From: Scatomorpha sp964367935
Lineage (GTDB): Bacteria; Bacillota; Clostridia; Oscillospirales; Oscillospiraceae
Reading direction: 5' to 3'
Assembly (NCBI GenBank): GCA_964367935.1
Contig: CAYIYZ010000002.1
Location: forward strand, 124,001-188,000
Length of the DNA: 64,000 nt
Below the pieces are notes generated by a model, which saw only the letters and a list, made by a program, of their open reading frames with translations, was not told the origin of the DNA and did no database searches. Both the position numbers and the translations under genes were made by a program. Shown here piece after piece: positions 16,294 through 24,892 of the stretch (within the stretch, counting starts at the first letter, position 1; the number at the start of each line of letters is the position of its first letter).

Positions 16294-17592
16294 TTAAGCT
16301 CGCGTCGAAGTCGAGTCTGCCACCGCCATAGCACGCTTGGCATTGGAGAGCATGAGCTTAATGCGGTTCTCCTGATTTATGGCAGTAGCGCCGGGGTCGT
16401 AGTCTATGGCGACTATGTTAGCTTGGGGGTTATTGTCCTTAATTTTACGCATCATGCCCTTGCCGACTATGTGGTTAGGCAGACAACCGAAGGGTTGAGT
16501 GCAGACGATGTTCTCGACACCGCTGTGGATAAGTTCAAGCATTTCGCCCGTAAGCAGCCAACCTTCGCCCATTTTGTTGCCGTAACTGAGGTAGTCACGT
16601 ACCATATCCTTAGTCTCGGAAAAGCGTGAGGGCGTACGGAAATCGGAAACGGAGGAGATGGCGGCTATCATGTCGTCCTGCCATGAGCAGAGGTATTTGA
16701 TGATATACTTACAAAGTAGACGCTTCAAAACACCGCCACCGTAGATGGCAGGGTCCTCGTAGCGGTTATCGACCTTGAAAATGAGAAAGTCGAGCAGACC
16801 CGGCACGACCACCTCAGCGCCCTCACTGTGCAAGAATTTTTCGAGGTCATTGTTACCGAGCGAGGAGTACTTAACGTAAATCTCACCGACTATGCCGACC
16901 TTGACCTTAGGCACGGACTTATCCACGGGTACAGCGGCAAACTCACGAGCCATGACAGACCAGGTTCTCTTCATATGCTTGAGTTTAAGGTACTTAGGCA
17001 CAGAAAACTCCTTGTCCAAACGTGCGACCCACTCATCTACGAGTGCATCGGCGTCGCCCTCATTAATCTCATAAGGGCGCACTTGATTGGCAAGTAACAT
17101 GAGAAGATCACCGTAAAGTATAGCATAGATTAATTTTTTAATGAGCCTAAGCGAGAGCTTAAAGCCGGGGTTTTTCTCCATGCCCGAGAAATTGAGTGAA
17201 ACAACGGGTACGTTTTCAAAGCCGTTGTTTTTAAGCGCCTTACGCAGTAGTGAAACATAGTTAGATGCACGGCAACCACCGCCTGTCTGCGTTAGCATGA
17301 GAGCGGTCTTGTTCGTGTCGTACTTGCCACTTTTCAGAGCGTTTATTAACTGACCTATGACTAAAAGGGCAGGGTAGCAGGTGTCGTTATGAACACAACG
17401 CAAACCCTCCTCGACTATCTCTCTGCCTGAGGTGTCTAATGGTATTAAATTGTAGCCTTCCTGTATAAAGCTGGCTTTTAAGAGCTTAAAATGTGTAGGG
17501 AGCATGTTGGGGGCAAGCAGGGTGTATCCCTCGTCTTTCATCTCCTTGGTAAACAGCAGTCTGCCGTCTTCGTTATATACCGCTTGTGCCAT
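16294..17592 (-). CDS. 2-hydroxyacyl-CoA dehydratase-like protein (COG3581 type), C-terminal partner of the activase
   Basis: 432 residues; aaggag 8 nt before the ATG. Contains the TGGGCRASNYVSLLRKAL block and a NHIVGKGMMRKI segment seen in the C-terminal third of the about 1400-residue acyl-CoA dehydratase activase-related proteins. Here it is a separate gene that overlaps the end of the 1011-residue gene by 20 bp in another frame. It may bind an Fe-S cluster with partner Cys residues. Reaction unknown; no HgdA/HgdB-type dehydratase subunits are near. Confidence 0.82.
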   Translation of the reverse strand: MAQAVYNEDGRLLFTKEMKDEGYTLLAPNMLPTHFKLLKASFIQEGYNLIPLDTSGREIVEEGLRCVHNDTCYPALLVIGQLINALKSGKYDTNKTALMLTQTGGGCRASNYVSLLRKALKNNGFENVPVVSLNFSGMEKNPGFKLSLRLIKKLIYAILYGDLLMLLANQVRPYEINEGDADALVDEWVARLDKEFSVPKYLKLKHMKRTWSVMAREFAAVPVDKSVPKVKVGIVGEIYVKYSSLGNNDLEKFLHSEGAEVVVPGLLDFLIFKVDNRYEDPAIYGGGVLKRLLCKYIIKYLCSWQDDMIAAISSVSDFRTPSRFSETKDMVRDYLSYGNKMGEGWLLTGEMLELIHSGVENIVCTQPFGCLPNHIVGKGMMRKIKDNNPQANIVAIDYDPGATAINQENRIKLMLSNAKRAMAVADSTSTRA

Positions 17593-20542
17593 TATCCATA
17601 CTCCTTTTGTGCTTTTCCTCCAAAGCGGAAAGCAAGCTTCTTATCCTAATCTTAATTGCACCTAAGTTGTTTATCTCATCTATCTTCAGTTGAGTGTACA
17701 TTTTACCCTCAGCCTCCAAGATAGCACGCACCTCGTCGGCGACGATGGAATCTAAGCCACAACCGAAGGAGACTATTTGTATGAGTTCAATGTCATCATG
17801 CTTAGTAACAAACTCCGCCGCCTTGTAAAGACGTGCATGGTAAGTCCATTGATTAATAACGTCAAGCTTCTTCACAGCACCTAAATGTGCCACGGCATCT
17901 TCCGTGACTATGCTTAGGTTAAGTGAGCTGATAAGCTGGTCTAAACCGTGGTTTATTTCGGGGTCAACGTGGTAGGGGCGCCCGGCGAGCACCACAATTT
18001 TCTTGCCCCTCATGCGAGAACTTTCGATTACACGCAGAGCCTCAATCTTAAGCTCCTGCATCCAACGCTCATGCGCCTTGTAAGCGAGCTCTGTCGCACG
18101 TTTCATTTCACGCAGAGGGATGTTGAAATCAGCGGCAAAGTACTGCTGTGCCTTCTTAGCGAAGTCACCCTTTCTGTGTATGCCGAAATAGCCGTTATAA
18201 TAGCGTATACGCTCCAAATCGGACATATTAGCCTCAATGAGCTCGGGATAATATGCTACGACAGGACAGTTATAATGGTTATCGCTGCCGTCTTCTTTGA
18301 AGTTATAAGGCATACAGGGGTAGAAAATACGCTCCACACCTTTTTCCATGAGGTTCACCATGTGCCCATGCATGAGCTTGGCGGGATAACAAGCGGTGTC
18401 TGAAGGTATGGTGTCCTGACCCAACCTGTAAATATCACGTGTGGAGATATCCGACACGACGACCTCAAAGTCCAAGGCGGTGAAAAATGCGTGCCAGAAG
18501 GGCAGATTTTCATATATATTGAGCCCTAAAGGTATACCCATCTTGCCACGTGCGCCCGCAACGCCTTTCAAAGACTTAATTTTATCAAGCTTAAATCGGA
18601 ACATGTTGTCCGCCCCCGTGTCGCTCTTACCGCTTATGGGACGCTCACATCTGTTACCTGAAATAAACTTTCTGTTACCCTCAAAAAAGTTGACGGTGAG
18701 ATTACAATTATTCGTGCAGAGCTTACATACTGCCGTATTGCTCCTATGAACGAACAAGGATAGTTCGGAGGAACTTTTTATGGAAGACTCCTCAAGCTCG
18801 AGCTCCTTAGCGTAGAGAGCTGCACCATAAGCGCCCATGAGACCCGAAACGGAGGGGCGCACGACTTCCCCACCTATCTCCTTTTCGAAACTGCGCAGTA
18901 CAGCGTCATTTAAAAACGTGCCGCCCTGTACGACGATATTCTTACCCAATTCGTCCTTAGAGGTCACACGTATGACCTTGTAAAGAGCGTTCTTAACAAC
19001 GCTTATGGAGAGCCCGGCGGAAATATCTCCCAAGCTCGCGCCCTCTTTTTGCGCCTGCTTCACGGAGGAGTTCATAAACACGGTGCAACGTGAGCCGAGG
19101 TCTGTCGGTGAAGCGGCAAAAAGGCCCTCCACGGCAAAATCGGCTATGTTCATACCCAAAGACTTAGCGAAAGTCTCCAAAAATGAACCACAACCCGAAG
19201 AACAAGCCTCATTTAAAATTATGTGGTCAATAACACCCTTGTGTATTTTGAAACATTTAATATCCTGACCGCCTATGTCCAATACGAAATCAACGTTTTT
19301 ATTAAAATACTTAGCAGCCTTGAGGTGCGCCATGGTCTCAACAAGTCCGAGATCCACTCCAAAGGCGCTCTTAATAAGCTCTTCGCCGTAGCCCGTAACG
19401 GCACTGCCGGCAATAGTAATCCTGTCTGCACATAGTTCATAAATGTGTTCAAGCTGGTCTTTCACCACTATGAGCGGATTACCCTTGTTACTGTTATAGT
19501 AACTGTATAGAAGGCTGTTATCCTCTGAAATCAAACAGAGTTTAGTAGTGGTTGAACCACAGTCAATACCCAAATAGGCTTTGCCGGCGTAAGTGGATAC
19601 GTCAATAGAGCGCACATCAGCTTTTGTGTGACGTGCCCTAAATTCATCGTAGTCAGCCTCGTTTTCAAAGAGTGGAGCGAGTCTTGCAGAGATGACGGTA
19701 TCATCCGTAGCGGACTCTAAAAGATCTATAAGCTCGTTATATGAAAAATATTTATCATAAGCCTCGCCACAGAGCGCAGCGCCCATGCTGACGGCATATA
19801 GTGCCCAGTCGGGGAATATGGCACTGTGCTCGTTGAGATTTAAAGTCTCGGTAAATCTGTCACGCAATGCTTTAAAGAAGAATAGTGGACCGCCTAAGAA
19901 GACGACCTTGCCTTCAATTTTACGGCCCTGCGCAAGACCGCTTATTGTTTGATCGACAACCGCCTGAAAAATACTCGCCGCTATGTCTTCTTTTCTAGCG
20001 CCCTGATTTAGAAGAGGTTGAATGTCTGTCTTGGCAAATACACCGCAACGAGAAGCAATGGAGTAGATGCACTCATGCTTAAGAGCGAGCGCATCGAGAG
20101 CGTCGGGCGTAACGTTTAGTAGGGTAGCCATCTGATCGATAAAGGCTCCCGTACCGCCTGCGCAACTGCCGTTCATTCGCTCTTCGACCCTGTTAGCACC
20201 ATCGAAAAACAAGATTTTAGCGTCCTCACCACCGAGTTCTACAACCGCGCTGGCGTCATTGAAGTTACGACGAATAAGCTCTCCGGTAGCATAGACCTCC
20301 TGCACGAAGGGAATACCCGTGCTTTTAGAGACACCCAAACCGGCGGAACCTGAGATTGCAACGGAAAATGATGAGTCAGCCAAATGTTCGGACGCGGACA
20401 GCATAAGTTCCAAAGTCTTTTGACGTACCTTCGAGAGGTGACGCTCGTAGCGTTGGAATACTATTTCCTCGCCCTTGATTATTACGATTTTAGCAGTAGT
20501 TGAACCAATGTCTATACCAACGCTTACTGCGCTTTTATTCAC
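17573..20542 (-). CDS. Acyl-CoA dehydratase activase with two BcrA/BadF ATPase domains plus DUF2229
   Basis: 989 residues from the GTG at 20542 (aagggg 9 nt upstream); the frame stays open to 20608 but no ribosome site supports it. Two ASKHA-fold ATPase domains in tandem: first with GIDIGSTTAKIVI, ELGGEDAKI and NGSCAGGTGAF; second with GIDCGSTTTKLCL, DIGGQDIKC and EACSSGCGSF. The Cys residues in those last blocks bridge the [4Fe-4S] cluster in HgdC-type activators. A DUF2229 domain with CKLCTNNCNL and a distal YHVDPEINHGLD follows. The family is thought to drive ATP-dependent low-potential electron transfer; the acceptor here is unknown. Confidence 0.9.
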   Translation of the reverse strand: MNKSAVSVGIDIGSTTAKIVIIKGEEIVFQRYERHLSKVRQKTLELMLSASEHLADSSFSVAISGSAGLGVSKSTGIPFVQEVYATGELIRRNFNDASAVVELGGEDAKILFFDGANRVEERMNGSCAGGTGAFIDQMATLLNVTPDALDALALKHECIYSIASRCGVFAKTDIQPLLNQGARKEDIAASIFQAVVDQTISGLAQGRKIEGKVVFLGGPLFFFKALRDRFTETLNLNEHSAIFPDWALYAVSMGAALCGEAYDKYFSYNELIDLLESATDDTVISARLAPLFENEADYDEFRARHTKADVRSIDVSTYAGKAYLGIDCGSTTTKLCLISEDNSLLYSYYNSNKGNPLIVVKDQLEHIYELCADRITIAGSAVTGYGEELIKSAFGVDLGLVETMAHLKAAKYFNKNVDFVLDIGGQDIKCFKIHKGVIDHIILNEACSSGCGSFLETFAKSLGMNIADFAVEGLFAASPTDLGSRCTVFMNSSVKQAQKEGASLGDISAGLSISVVKNALYKVIRVTSKDELGKNIVVQGGTFLNDAVLRSFEKEIGGEVVRPSVSGLMGAYGAALYAKELELEESSIKSSSELSLFVHRSNTAVCKLCTNNCNLTVNFFEGNRKFISGNRCERPISGKSDTGADNMFRFKLDKIKSLKGVAGARGKMGIPLGLNIYENLPFWHAFFTALDFEVVVSDISTRDIYRLGQDTIPSDTACYPAKLMHGHMVNLMEKGVERIFYPCMPYNFKEDGSDNHYNCPVVAYYPELIEANMSDLERIRYYNGYFGIHRKGDFAKKAQQYFAADFNIPLREMKRATELAYKAHERWMQELKIEALRVIESSRMRGKKIVVLAGRPYHVDPEINHGLDQLISSLNLSIVTEDAVAHLGAVKKLDVINQWTYHARLYKAAEFVTKHDDIELIQIVSFGCGLDSIVADEVRAILEAEGKMYTQLKIDEINNLGAIKIRIRSLLSALEEKHKRSMDNGTSGI

Positions 20543-20691
20543 ACTAAAGACCCCTTGCACAAAAATATCTTTTAATTTTATCAATTTATATAAATTAAAG
20601 TCAATCAATATCGAAAAAGATTAACAAATACAGTGAAATCTCATAATAAACATATAGAACTAAGAGTTGTACTAAGTTAATTTTACTATAG

Positions 20692-21756
20692 CTATATTAA
20701 ATAATCCTTCACTATGGGGATACGCTTCAGTACCTGCCATGCAACAAAGGAGAGTGCGAAGACAATACAGGTAACGAGCGGTACTTGGTAGGCGGCGTGA
20801 TAATTAGCGACGCTAAAACCGATTTGCCTAAAGACCATAACAAAGAAATGATGTACAAGGTAGATACAAAACGAGGCATCCACGAGTGTTTTGAGTGGCT
20901 TAGACTGTGTGTCACACTCAGAAAATCTACTCTTCATATAGCCGAAAATACCATAAGCCATAAGCGCCGGTCCCGGCGACATACCCTCCATGAAATCCGT
21001 GTTAACACTGCCTGTTTTAAGGCAGAGATAGGCGGTCATGGAAAATGTAAATACAAGACCGAAAATAAAAGTGAGGGCATAGTGCTTAGCGCTTTTCGTA
21101 GTGAGCTTGCCCGAATGTAAGCCATAGCCGAGCAGGGTGTAGCCTATGGCAGACCAAACAAAATTAATTTCGTAGTAAGATATAACGCCGTGCATTATAT
21201 TGACTGGCGGATACTTTCTAAGCAGTGGCAGAGCGATGCCGAGCGCAAACCAAATGATGAGAGCGTATTGAAACTCACTCTCTGAAGCGGAGCGTACAAA
21301 GACACGCAGAGCGGGTAAGGCGATGTAAAACAGCAGTAGCATCTGTAGATAATATAAATGCAGATGATGATTAAAACGCAAAGTTTCCGTAAGAGCATTA
21401 ATAAAGCCATTAGGCTCAAACCAACCGGTGAGAAAGTACTGACCTAAGATGGTGAACATATAATAAGCCCAAGACCAAAACAGTAGGGTGCGTAATATGC
21501 GCCAGAAGTAGTGAGTGTAAACTCGCTTAACGCTTAGCTCTCTGTCAGTACGCAACATGACAGCGCCCGTGCACATGAGGAATACAGGTACGGCAAATCG
21601 TGCGGTACTGTCCCAAAATACAGCAAAATACCAAGAGACAGAGCCGGACGGTATATCCCTCAGCCCATGACCGGATACGTGTATTATTATAACACCGAAG
21701 CAACTGATGAGCTTCAGAATATCGAGGCTAAGTGCGCGCTTTTTTACGTTTGACAT
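20692..21756 (-). CDS. Acyltransferase family 3 membrane protein
   Basis: 354 residues with about ten hydrophobic helices. LDILKLISCFGVIIIHVSGHG and STARFAVPVFLMCTG, with the conserved His and Arg, identify the acyltransferase 3 (OafB/OatA/WecH) family, which O-acetylates or O-acylates cell-surface sugars. The C-terminal SGNH domain found in OatA is absent. The start overlaps the end of the O-antigen-ligase-like gene by 29 bp, so both are one unit concerned with surface polymers. Confidence 0.87.
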   Translation of the reverse strand: MSNVKKRALSLDILKLISCFGVIIIHVSGHGLRDIPSGSVSWYFAVFWDSTARFAVPVFLMCTGAVMLRTDRELSVKRVYTHYFWRILRTLLFWSWAYYMFTILGQYFLTGWFEPNGFINALTETLRFNHHLHLYYLQMLLLFYIALPALRVFVRSASESEFQYALIIWFALGIALPLLRKYPPVNIMHGVISYYEINFVWSAIGYTLLGYGLHSGKLTTKSAKHYALTFIFGLVFTFSMTAYLCLKTGSVNTDFMEGMSPGPALMAYGIFGYMKSRFSECDTQSKPLKTLVDASFCIYLVHHFFVMVFRQIGFSVANYHAAYQVPLVTCIVFALSFVAWQVLKRIPIVKDYLI

Positions 21757-23053
21757 TTTTTACATCACCACTGTCGAAATTATTCGCAGAGAGCAGTCCC
21801 AAAATGATAAACACTAAGGGCATAACGAGAGAAAGACCAAGTCCGAATAAGCTTTGTATGAAATAAGATACGAGTGCAATGCCCAAAGCCGCAGGCAGGA
21901 TGCCCTTAGCTTTGACGGCTTTATAAAATGCGTATGCGAACAGAGCGAGATAAGAAAGAAGGCCGAAAATGCCTGTGTTCACGAGATAAGCGAGGGGTAC
22001 GCAATGCGCATTATCTGTAAAGGAACGCAAAGTAATCCCTGACTCCTCAACGTATCGCTCGAAGTTGAGGTCGACACGCAGTACCAAAGTGTCGGGGCCT
22101 CCGCCAAATAAGGGGCTTTCCGGGACGAGTGCAAGACATTCACGCCATATCATGACACGTGAGGAACCAAAGCTGTCGTCAATGTTACCGTGTAGTATCT
22201 GTGAAAGCTCGTAGACTGTGCCCGACTCGGGAGGAAAGAAGTAGACGACAACAAATGCGAGCAGTGCGAATATGAGTAGTACTGCAATGCAAATGAGAAA
22301 TACTTTCTTTCCGTAGCGCTTGCCCAAAGCGATAGGCGTGCATAAAACGGCTGCGCCCAAGAGCCCAACGATGCCTCCGGATACACCCGATAGTATGAGT
22401 GTGAGTAGCGCCAAAATAAGAGCCTTTAGGCATAGCAGTCGTAATTTTTTCTCCTTGCAAGTCAAGGAAAAGACAAAGAAAATGGGGATTAAAATCGAAA
22501 GGTAAGCGGATAAAATATTAGTGTTCCCCATGGTACCCAAAAAAGCACCGACATAGAGAATGCCCGAGTCATAGTAATCGAGACCCTCGGGGAAAAGTCC
22601 GAGGGGGTTAAAGTTAAGCAGTTGCAAGAGTGCTACAGCACAACATAAAATGCAAGCTACGGCGGCGTAAGCAATGTAGTTTAATTTAGCCTGACCGTAG
22701 GCACTCACGCCTGCAAAAATGAGAGCGTACAGTAAGAGCGTGATAAGCCCGTCATAGCGTGAAGCGCCGAGTAATACGGCATTGCCGTAATCGGAGAACA
22801 GGGCGGAAAGACACATAAACAGCGCGTAAACACCGACGATGATAAGAGCCGGCCTTATGCCACAGTTCGGCTTCTCACGGGTTCTGAGGTATGCGATAAT
22901 GAGCAAAAAAAGCCATAGCAAAGTGACCGTGACGAAAAAGAGAAATTTCGAACGGGTGATGTCAGCATAGCCCTCAAATCCCGTCCATAGAGGAAAGATG
23001 AGTAGCATGATTTTTATGTAAGTGTCAGTTATTTTATAGCATGAATTAAACAT
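21728..23053 (-). CDS. O-antigen ligase / polymerase-like membrane protein
   Basis: 441 residues, about 11 to 12 hydrophobic helices and one large extracytoplasmic loop containing SSRVMIWRECLALVPESPLFGGGPDTL, the typical Wzy_C/WaaL region. Such proteins polymerise or ligate lipid-linked glycans. In this probable Gram-positive cell the product may be a teichoic-acid-like or capsular polymer. The ATG lies 6 nt after a TATAAT box with no ribosome site, so translation appears leaderless. Confidence 0.85.
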   Translation of the reverse strand: MFNSCYKITDTYIKIMLLIFPLWTGFEGYADITRSKFLFFVTVTLLWLFLLIIAYLRTREKPNCGIRPALIIVGVYALFMCLSALFSDYGNAVLLGASRYDGLITLLLYALIFAGVSAYGQAKLNYIAYAAVACILCCAVALLQLLNFNPLGLFPEGLDYYDSGILYVGAFLGTMGNTNILSAYLSILIPIFFVFSLTCKEKKLRLLCLKALILALLTLILSGVSGGIVGLLGAAVLCTPIALGKRYGKKVFLICIAVLLIFALLAFVVVYFFPPESGTVYELSQILHGNIDDSFGSSRVMIWRECLALVPESPLFGGGPDTLVLRVDLNFERYVEESGITLRSFTDNAHCVPLAYLVNTGIFGLLSYLALFAYAFYKAVKAKGILPAALGIALVSYFIQSLFGLGLSLVMPLVFIILGLLSANNFDSGDVKNVKRKKART

Positions 23054-23059
23054 TTCACC

Positions 23060-23088
23060 ATTATATCATAAGCGCTACTTGTACGCAA
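23060..23088 (-). promoter_or_regulatory. Promoter of the O-antigen-ligase-like gene, leaderless arrangement
   Basis: Minus strand TTGCGT, 17-bp spacer, TATAAT (23060-23065), then ggtgaa and the ATG at 23053. Its -35 box overlaps the -35 box of the divergent tatD promoter by two bases. Confidence 0.72.
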
Positions 23089-23107
23089 GCACGCTCTGTG
23101 GTATGAT
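23079..23107 (+). promoter_or_regulatory. Promoter of tatD-CPBP
   Basis: TTGTAC (23079-23084), 17-bp spacer, TATGAT (23102-23107), 23 bp before the ATG, which has aggaggg. Confidence 0.68.
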
Positions 23108-23130
23108 GGCGAGATATAGGAGGGAATGCT

Positions 23131-23901
23131 ATGTATTTTGACAGTCACGCACATTATGATTCCAAGGCGTTTAATAAGGATAGAGATGAGCTGTTACGCT
23201 CGATGCAAAGCAGGGGCGTGTCACATATATTAAATGCAGGTTGCGATGAGGGCAGCTCTTTGCGCTGTATAACGATAGCGGAGCGTTATGATTTTTGTTA
23301 TGCCTCTGTGGGCTGGCATCCGTCTGACCATGCTAAGTGGGAAGGTGAGCGTAGTGTGGCGTTTTTGCGTGAGTACGCCGATCACCCTAAAGTGGTAGCT
23401 ATAGGCGAGATAGGTCTAGACTATTACTGGGCTAAGGAGTATGCCAAAGAGCAAAAGGAGATGTTGCACGCACAAATAGCGGTGGCAATAGAGAAGGATT
23501 TACCGCTCATCATACATGATAGGGAAGCGCACGGCGATATATTGGAGGCTGTGCGTCGCTATGATAATATAAGGGGCGTTTTCCACTGTTTTTCGGGCTC
23601 TTGGGACATGGCGAAGGAGCTCATAGACAGGGGTTGGTATTTGGGCTTTGACGGGCCGGTCACGTATAAGAACGCAAAAAAGACGGTGGAGGTCTTGGAG
23701 CATTGCCCCATTTCACATGTACTCATAGAGACAGACTGCCCGTATTTAACGCCCGAACCGCATAGGGGTGAGCGCAATGACTCTACGCTCTTGAGCTATG
23801 TGGTGGAGAAAATAGCGGATATAAAGGGCTTGAGTGCAAAGCAGGTGGCGGATATAACGAGGGAAAATGCTTGCAAATTGTTTGGTATAGATGGAAAGTA
23901 A
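23131..23901 (+). CDS. TatD-family metal-dependent hydrolase
   Basis: 256 residues, normal for TatD. Metal and catalytic residues are all present: DSHAHYD at the N-terminus, GEIGLDYYW, IHDREAH, FHCFSG and ETDCPYLTPEP. TatD proteins are TIM-barrel 3'-5' exonucleases acting on single-stranded or damaged DNA and RNA. Followed by an overlapping CPBP gene. Confidence 0.95.
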   Translation: MYFDSHAHYDSKAFNKDRDELLRSMQSRGVSHILNAGCDEGSSLRCITIAERYDFCYASVGWHPSDHAKWEGERSVAFLREYADHPKVVAIGEIGLDYYWAKEYAKEQKEMLHAQIAVAIEKDLPLIIHDREAHGDILEAVRRYDNIRGVFHCFSGSWDMAKELIDRGWYLGFDGPVTYKNAKKTVEVLEHCPISHVLIETDCPYLTPEPHRGERNDSTLLSYVVEKIADIKGLSAKQVADITRENACKLFGIDGK

Positions 23902-24577
23902 AAATATGCGTAAGAAGTCACTGTTGTTAGGTGCGATTATCGTGTTGGTTATAGTGGCAATAGGGTATACGGATCTGATATTAAGGCCGGGGTATCTGAT
24001 AAAAACGATGGTTAAAGCACCGCTTTTTCTTTTTGTGCCCATAGTTTATAGCCTGTACGATAAGAAGTTCAGACCATTTGGTTTAGTAGCCTCGAATATG
24101 CGAGGCGTTAAATTTGCTTTGGCTTTGGGTGTGGGTATCTACGCTGTTATGCTTGCGTTTTATCTCATAATACGCAGGTATATAGACGTGGACACGATGA
24201 TGGTAGCGTCTTTGGAAAATAACTTGGGTGTAAATGAGGACAATTTCTTTCAGATAGCTCTGTATGTGTGCATAGTGAACTCGTTTTTGGAGGAGTGGTT
24301 TTTCAGGGGCTTTGTGTTCACACAGTTTAGGGCGGTATCGAGAAGATGTGCGTATGTAGTCAGCTCTTTAAGTTTTGCTGTGTATCATTTAGCGATAATA
24401 GAGAGCATGTTCAGTGTGGGACTGGTGATGCTTTTGTTTGTGGGACTTTTTGTGGGCGGCACTATATTCAATTATCTAAATGAGAAGAATGATAATATAT
24501 ATGCCTCGTGGTTTTGCCATATGTTCGCCAACTTTGCGATGAATACGGTCGGGTATTTGGTGTTTTTCGTTTACTGA
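23891..24577 (+). CDS. CPBP-family intramembrane metalloprotease
   Basis: 228 residues with six or seven hydrophobic segments. Family motif EExxxR is EEWFFR with Glu134, Glu135 and Arg139; later FAVYHL and FCHMFAN supply the two His motifs. Bacterial members act as membrane proteases (Abi/CAAX-prenyl-protease fold) and some give bacteriocin immunity. Starts 11 bp inside the end of tatD; Met6 is an alternative start. A dispersed repeat begins directly after the stop. Confidence 0.9.
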   Translation: MESKNMRKKSLLLGAIIVLVIVAIGYTDLILRPGYLIKTMVKAPLFLFVPIVYSLYDKKFRPFGLVASNMRGVKFALALGVGIYAVMLAFYLIIRRYIDVDTMMVASLENNLGVNEDNFFQIALYVCIVNSFLEEWFFRGFVFTQFRAVSRRCAYVVSSLSFAVYHLAIIESMFSVGLVMLLFVGLFVGGTIFNYLNEKNDNIYASWFCHMFANFAMNTVGYLVFFVY

Positions 24578-24596
24578 CACAGGGGCGAAGCCAATT

Positions 24597-24750
24597 AAAA
24601 GTTTTACTCGATTTTTTCAAAAAATCGTGGGGTCTTGGGGCAAAGCCCCAAGTCGCTTTTCGCAAAAAACGAAATCCCCACGGGGTTCGGGGCAAAGCCC
24701 CGACCAAACAAAACAAAAATAAAAACCATTTTTCCACAGAAAAATGGTTT
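24597..24750 (+). repeat. Dispersed repeat family A, copy 1
   Basis: Starts agttttactcgattttttc, then a palindromic caaaaaatcg arm, a gggg-caaagcccc hairpin, a second cggggcaaagccccg hairpin, and ends in aaccatttttc...gaaaaatggtt. Same modules in the same order as the copies at 26244 and 57193. It lies 3' of the CPBP gene in that gene's orientation. Each module is a small hairpin. Confidence 0.9.
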
Positions 24751-24783
24751 GGGCGAACACACAGGTTCGCCACCACAATGGAA

Positions 24784-24827
24784 CATAAATAAATGGACAT
24801 GATATGAGTCGTGTCCATTTATTTATG
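24784..24827. terminator. 16-bp inverted repeat upstream of the SPFH promoter
   Basis: Perfect 16-bp arms (24784-24799 with 24812-24827) and a 12-nt loop, ending 9 bp before the -35 box of the SPFH gene. Probably insulates that promoter from readthrough; the arms themselves are A/T-rich so it may terminate in both directions. Confidence 0.6.
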
Positions 24828-24836
24828 AAAACTCTC

Positions 24837-24865
24837 TTGACAATTCTGAAACACTATGCTACTAT
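24837..24865 (+). promoter_or_regulatory. Promoter of the SPFH-RHH unit
   Basis: TTGACA (24837-24842), 17-bp spacer, TACTAT (24860-24865). Near-consensus. Confidence 0.75.
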
Positions 24866-24866
24866 C

Positions 24867-24887
24867 GTGATATCAAATTGATATCAC
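24867..24887. promoter_or_regulatory. 21-bp perfect palindromic operator
   Basis: Half-site gtgatatcaa, one central A, then its exact reverse complement. It begins one base after the -10 box and covers the expected start of transcription, the classic place for a repressor. The binding protein is not identified. Confidence 0.75.
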
Positions 24888-24892
24888 ATACG

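Noticed and set aside
24597..24780. Insertion sequence or transposon ends
   Set aside because: The repeats have no transposase, no terminal inverted repeats spanning the element, and no clear target duplication except possibly at the family B copy at 49.4-49.6 kb.
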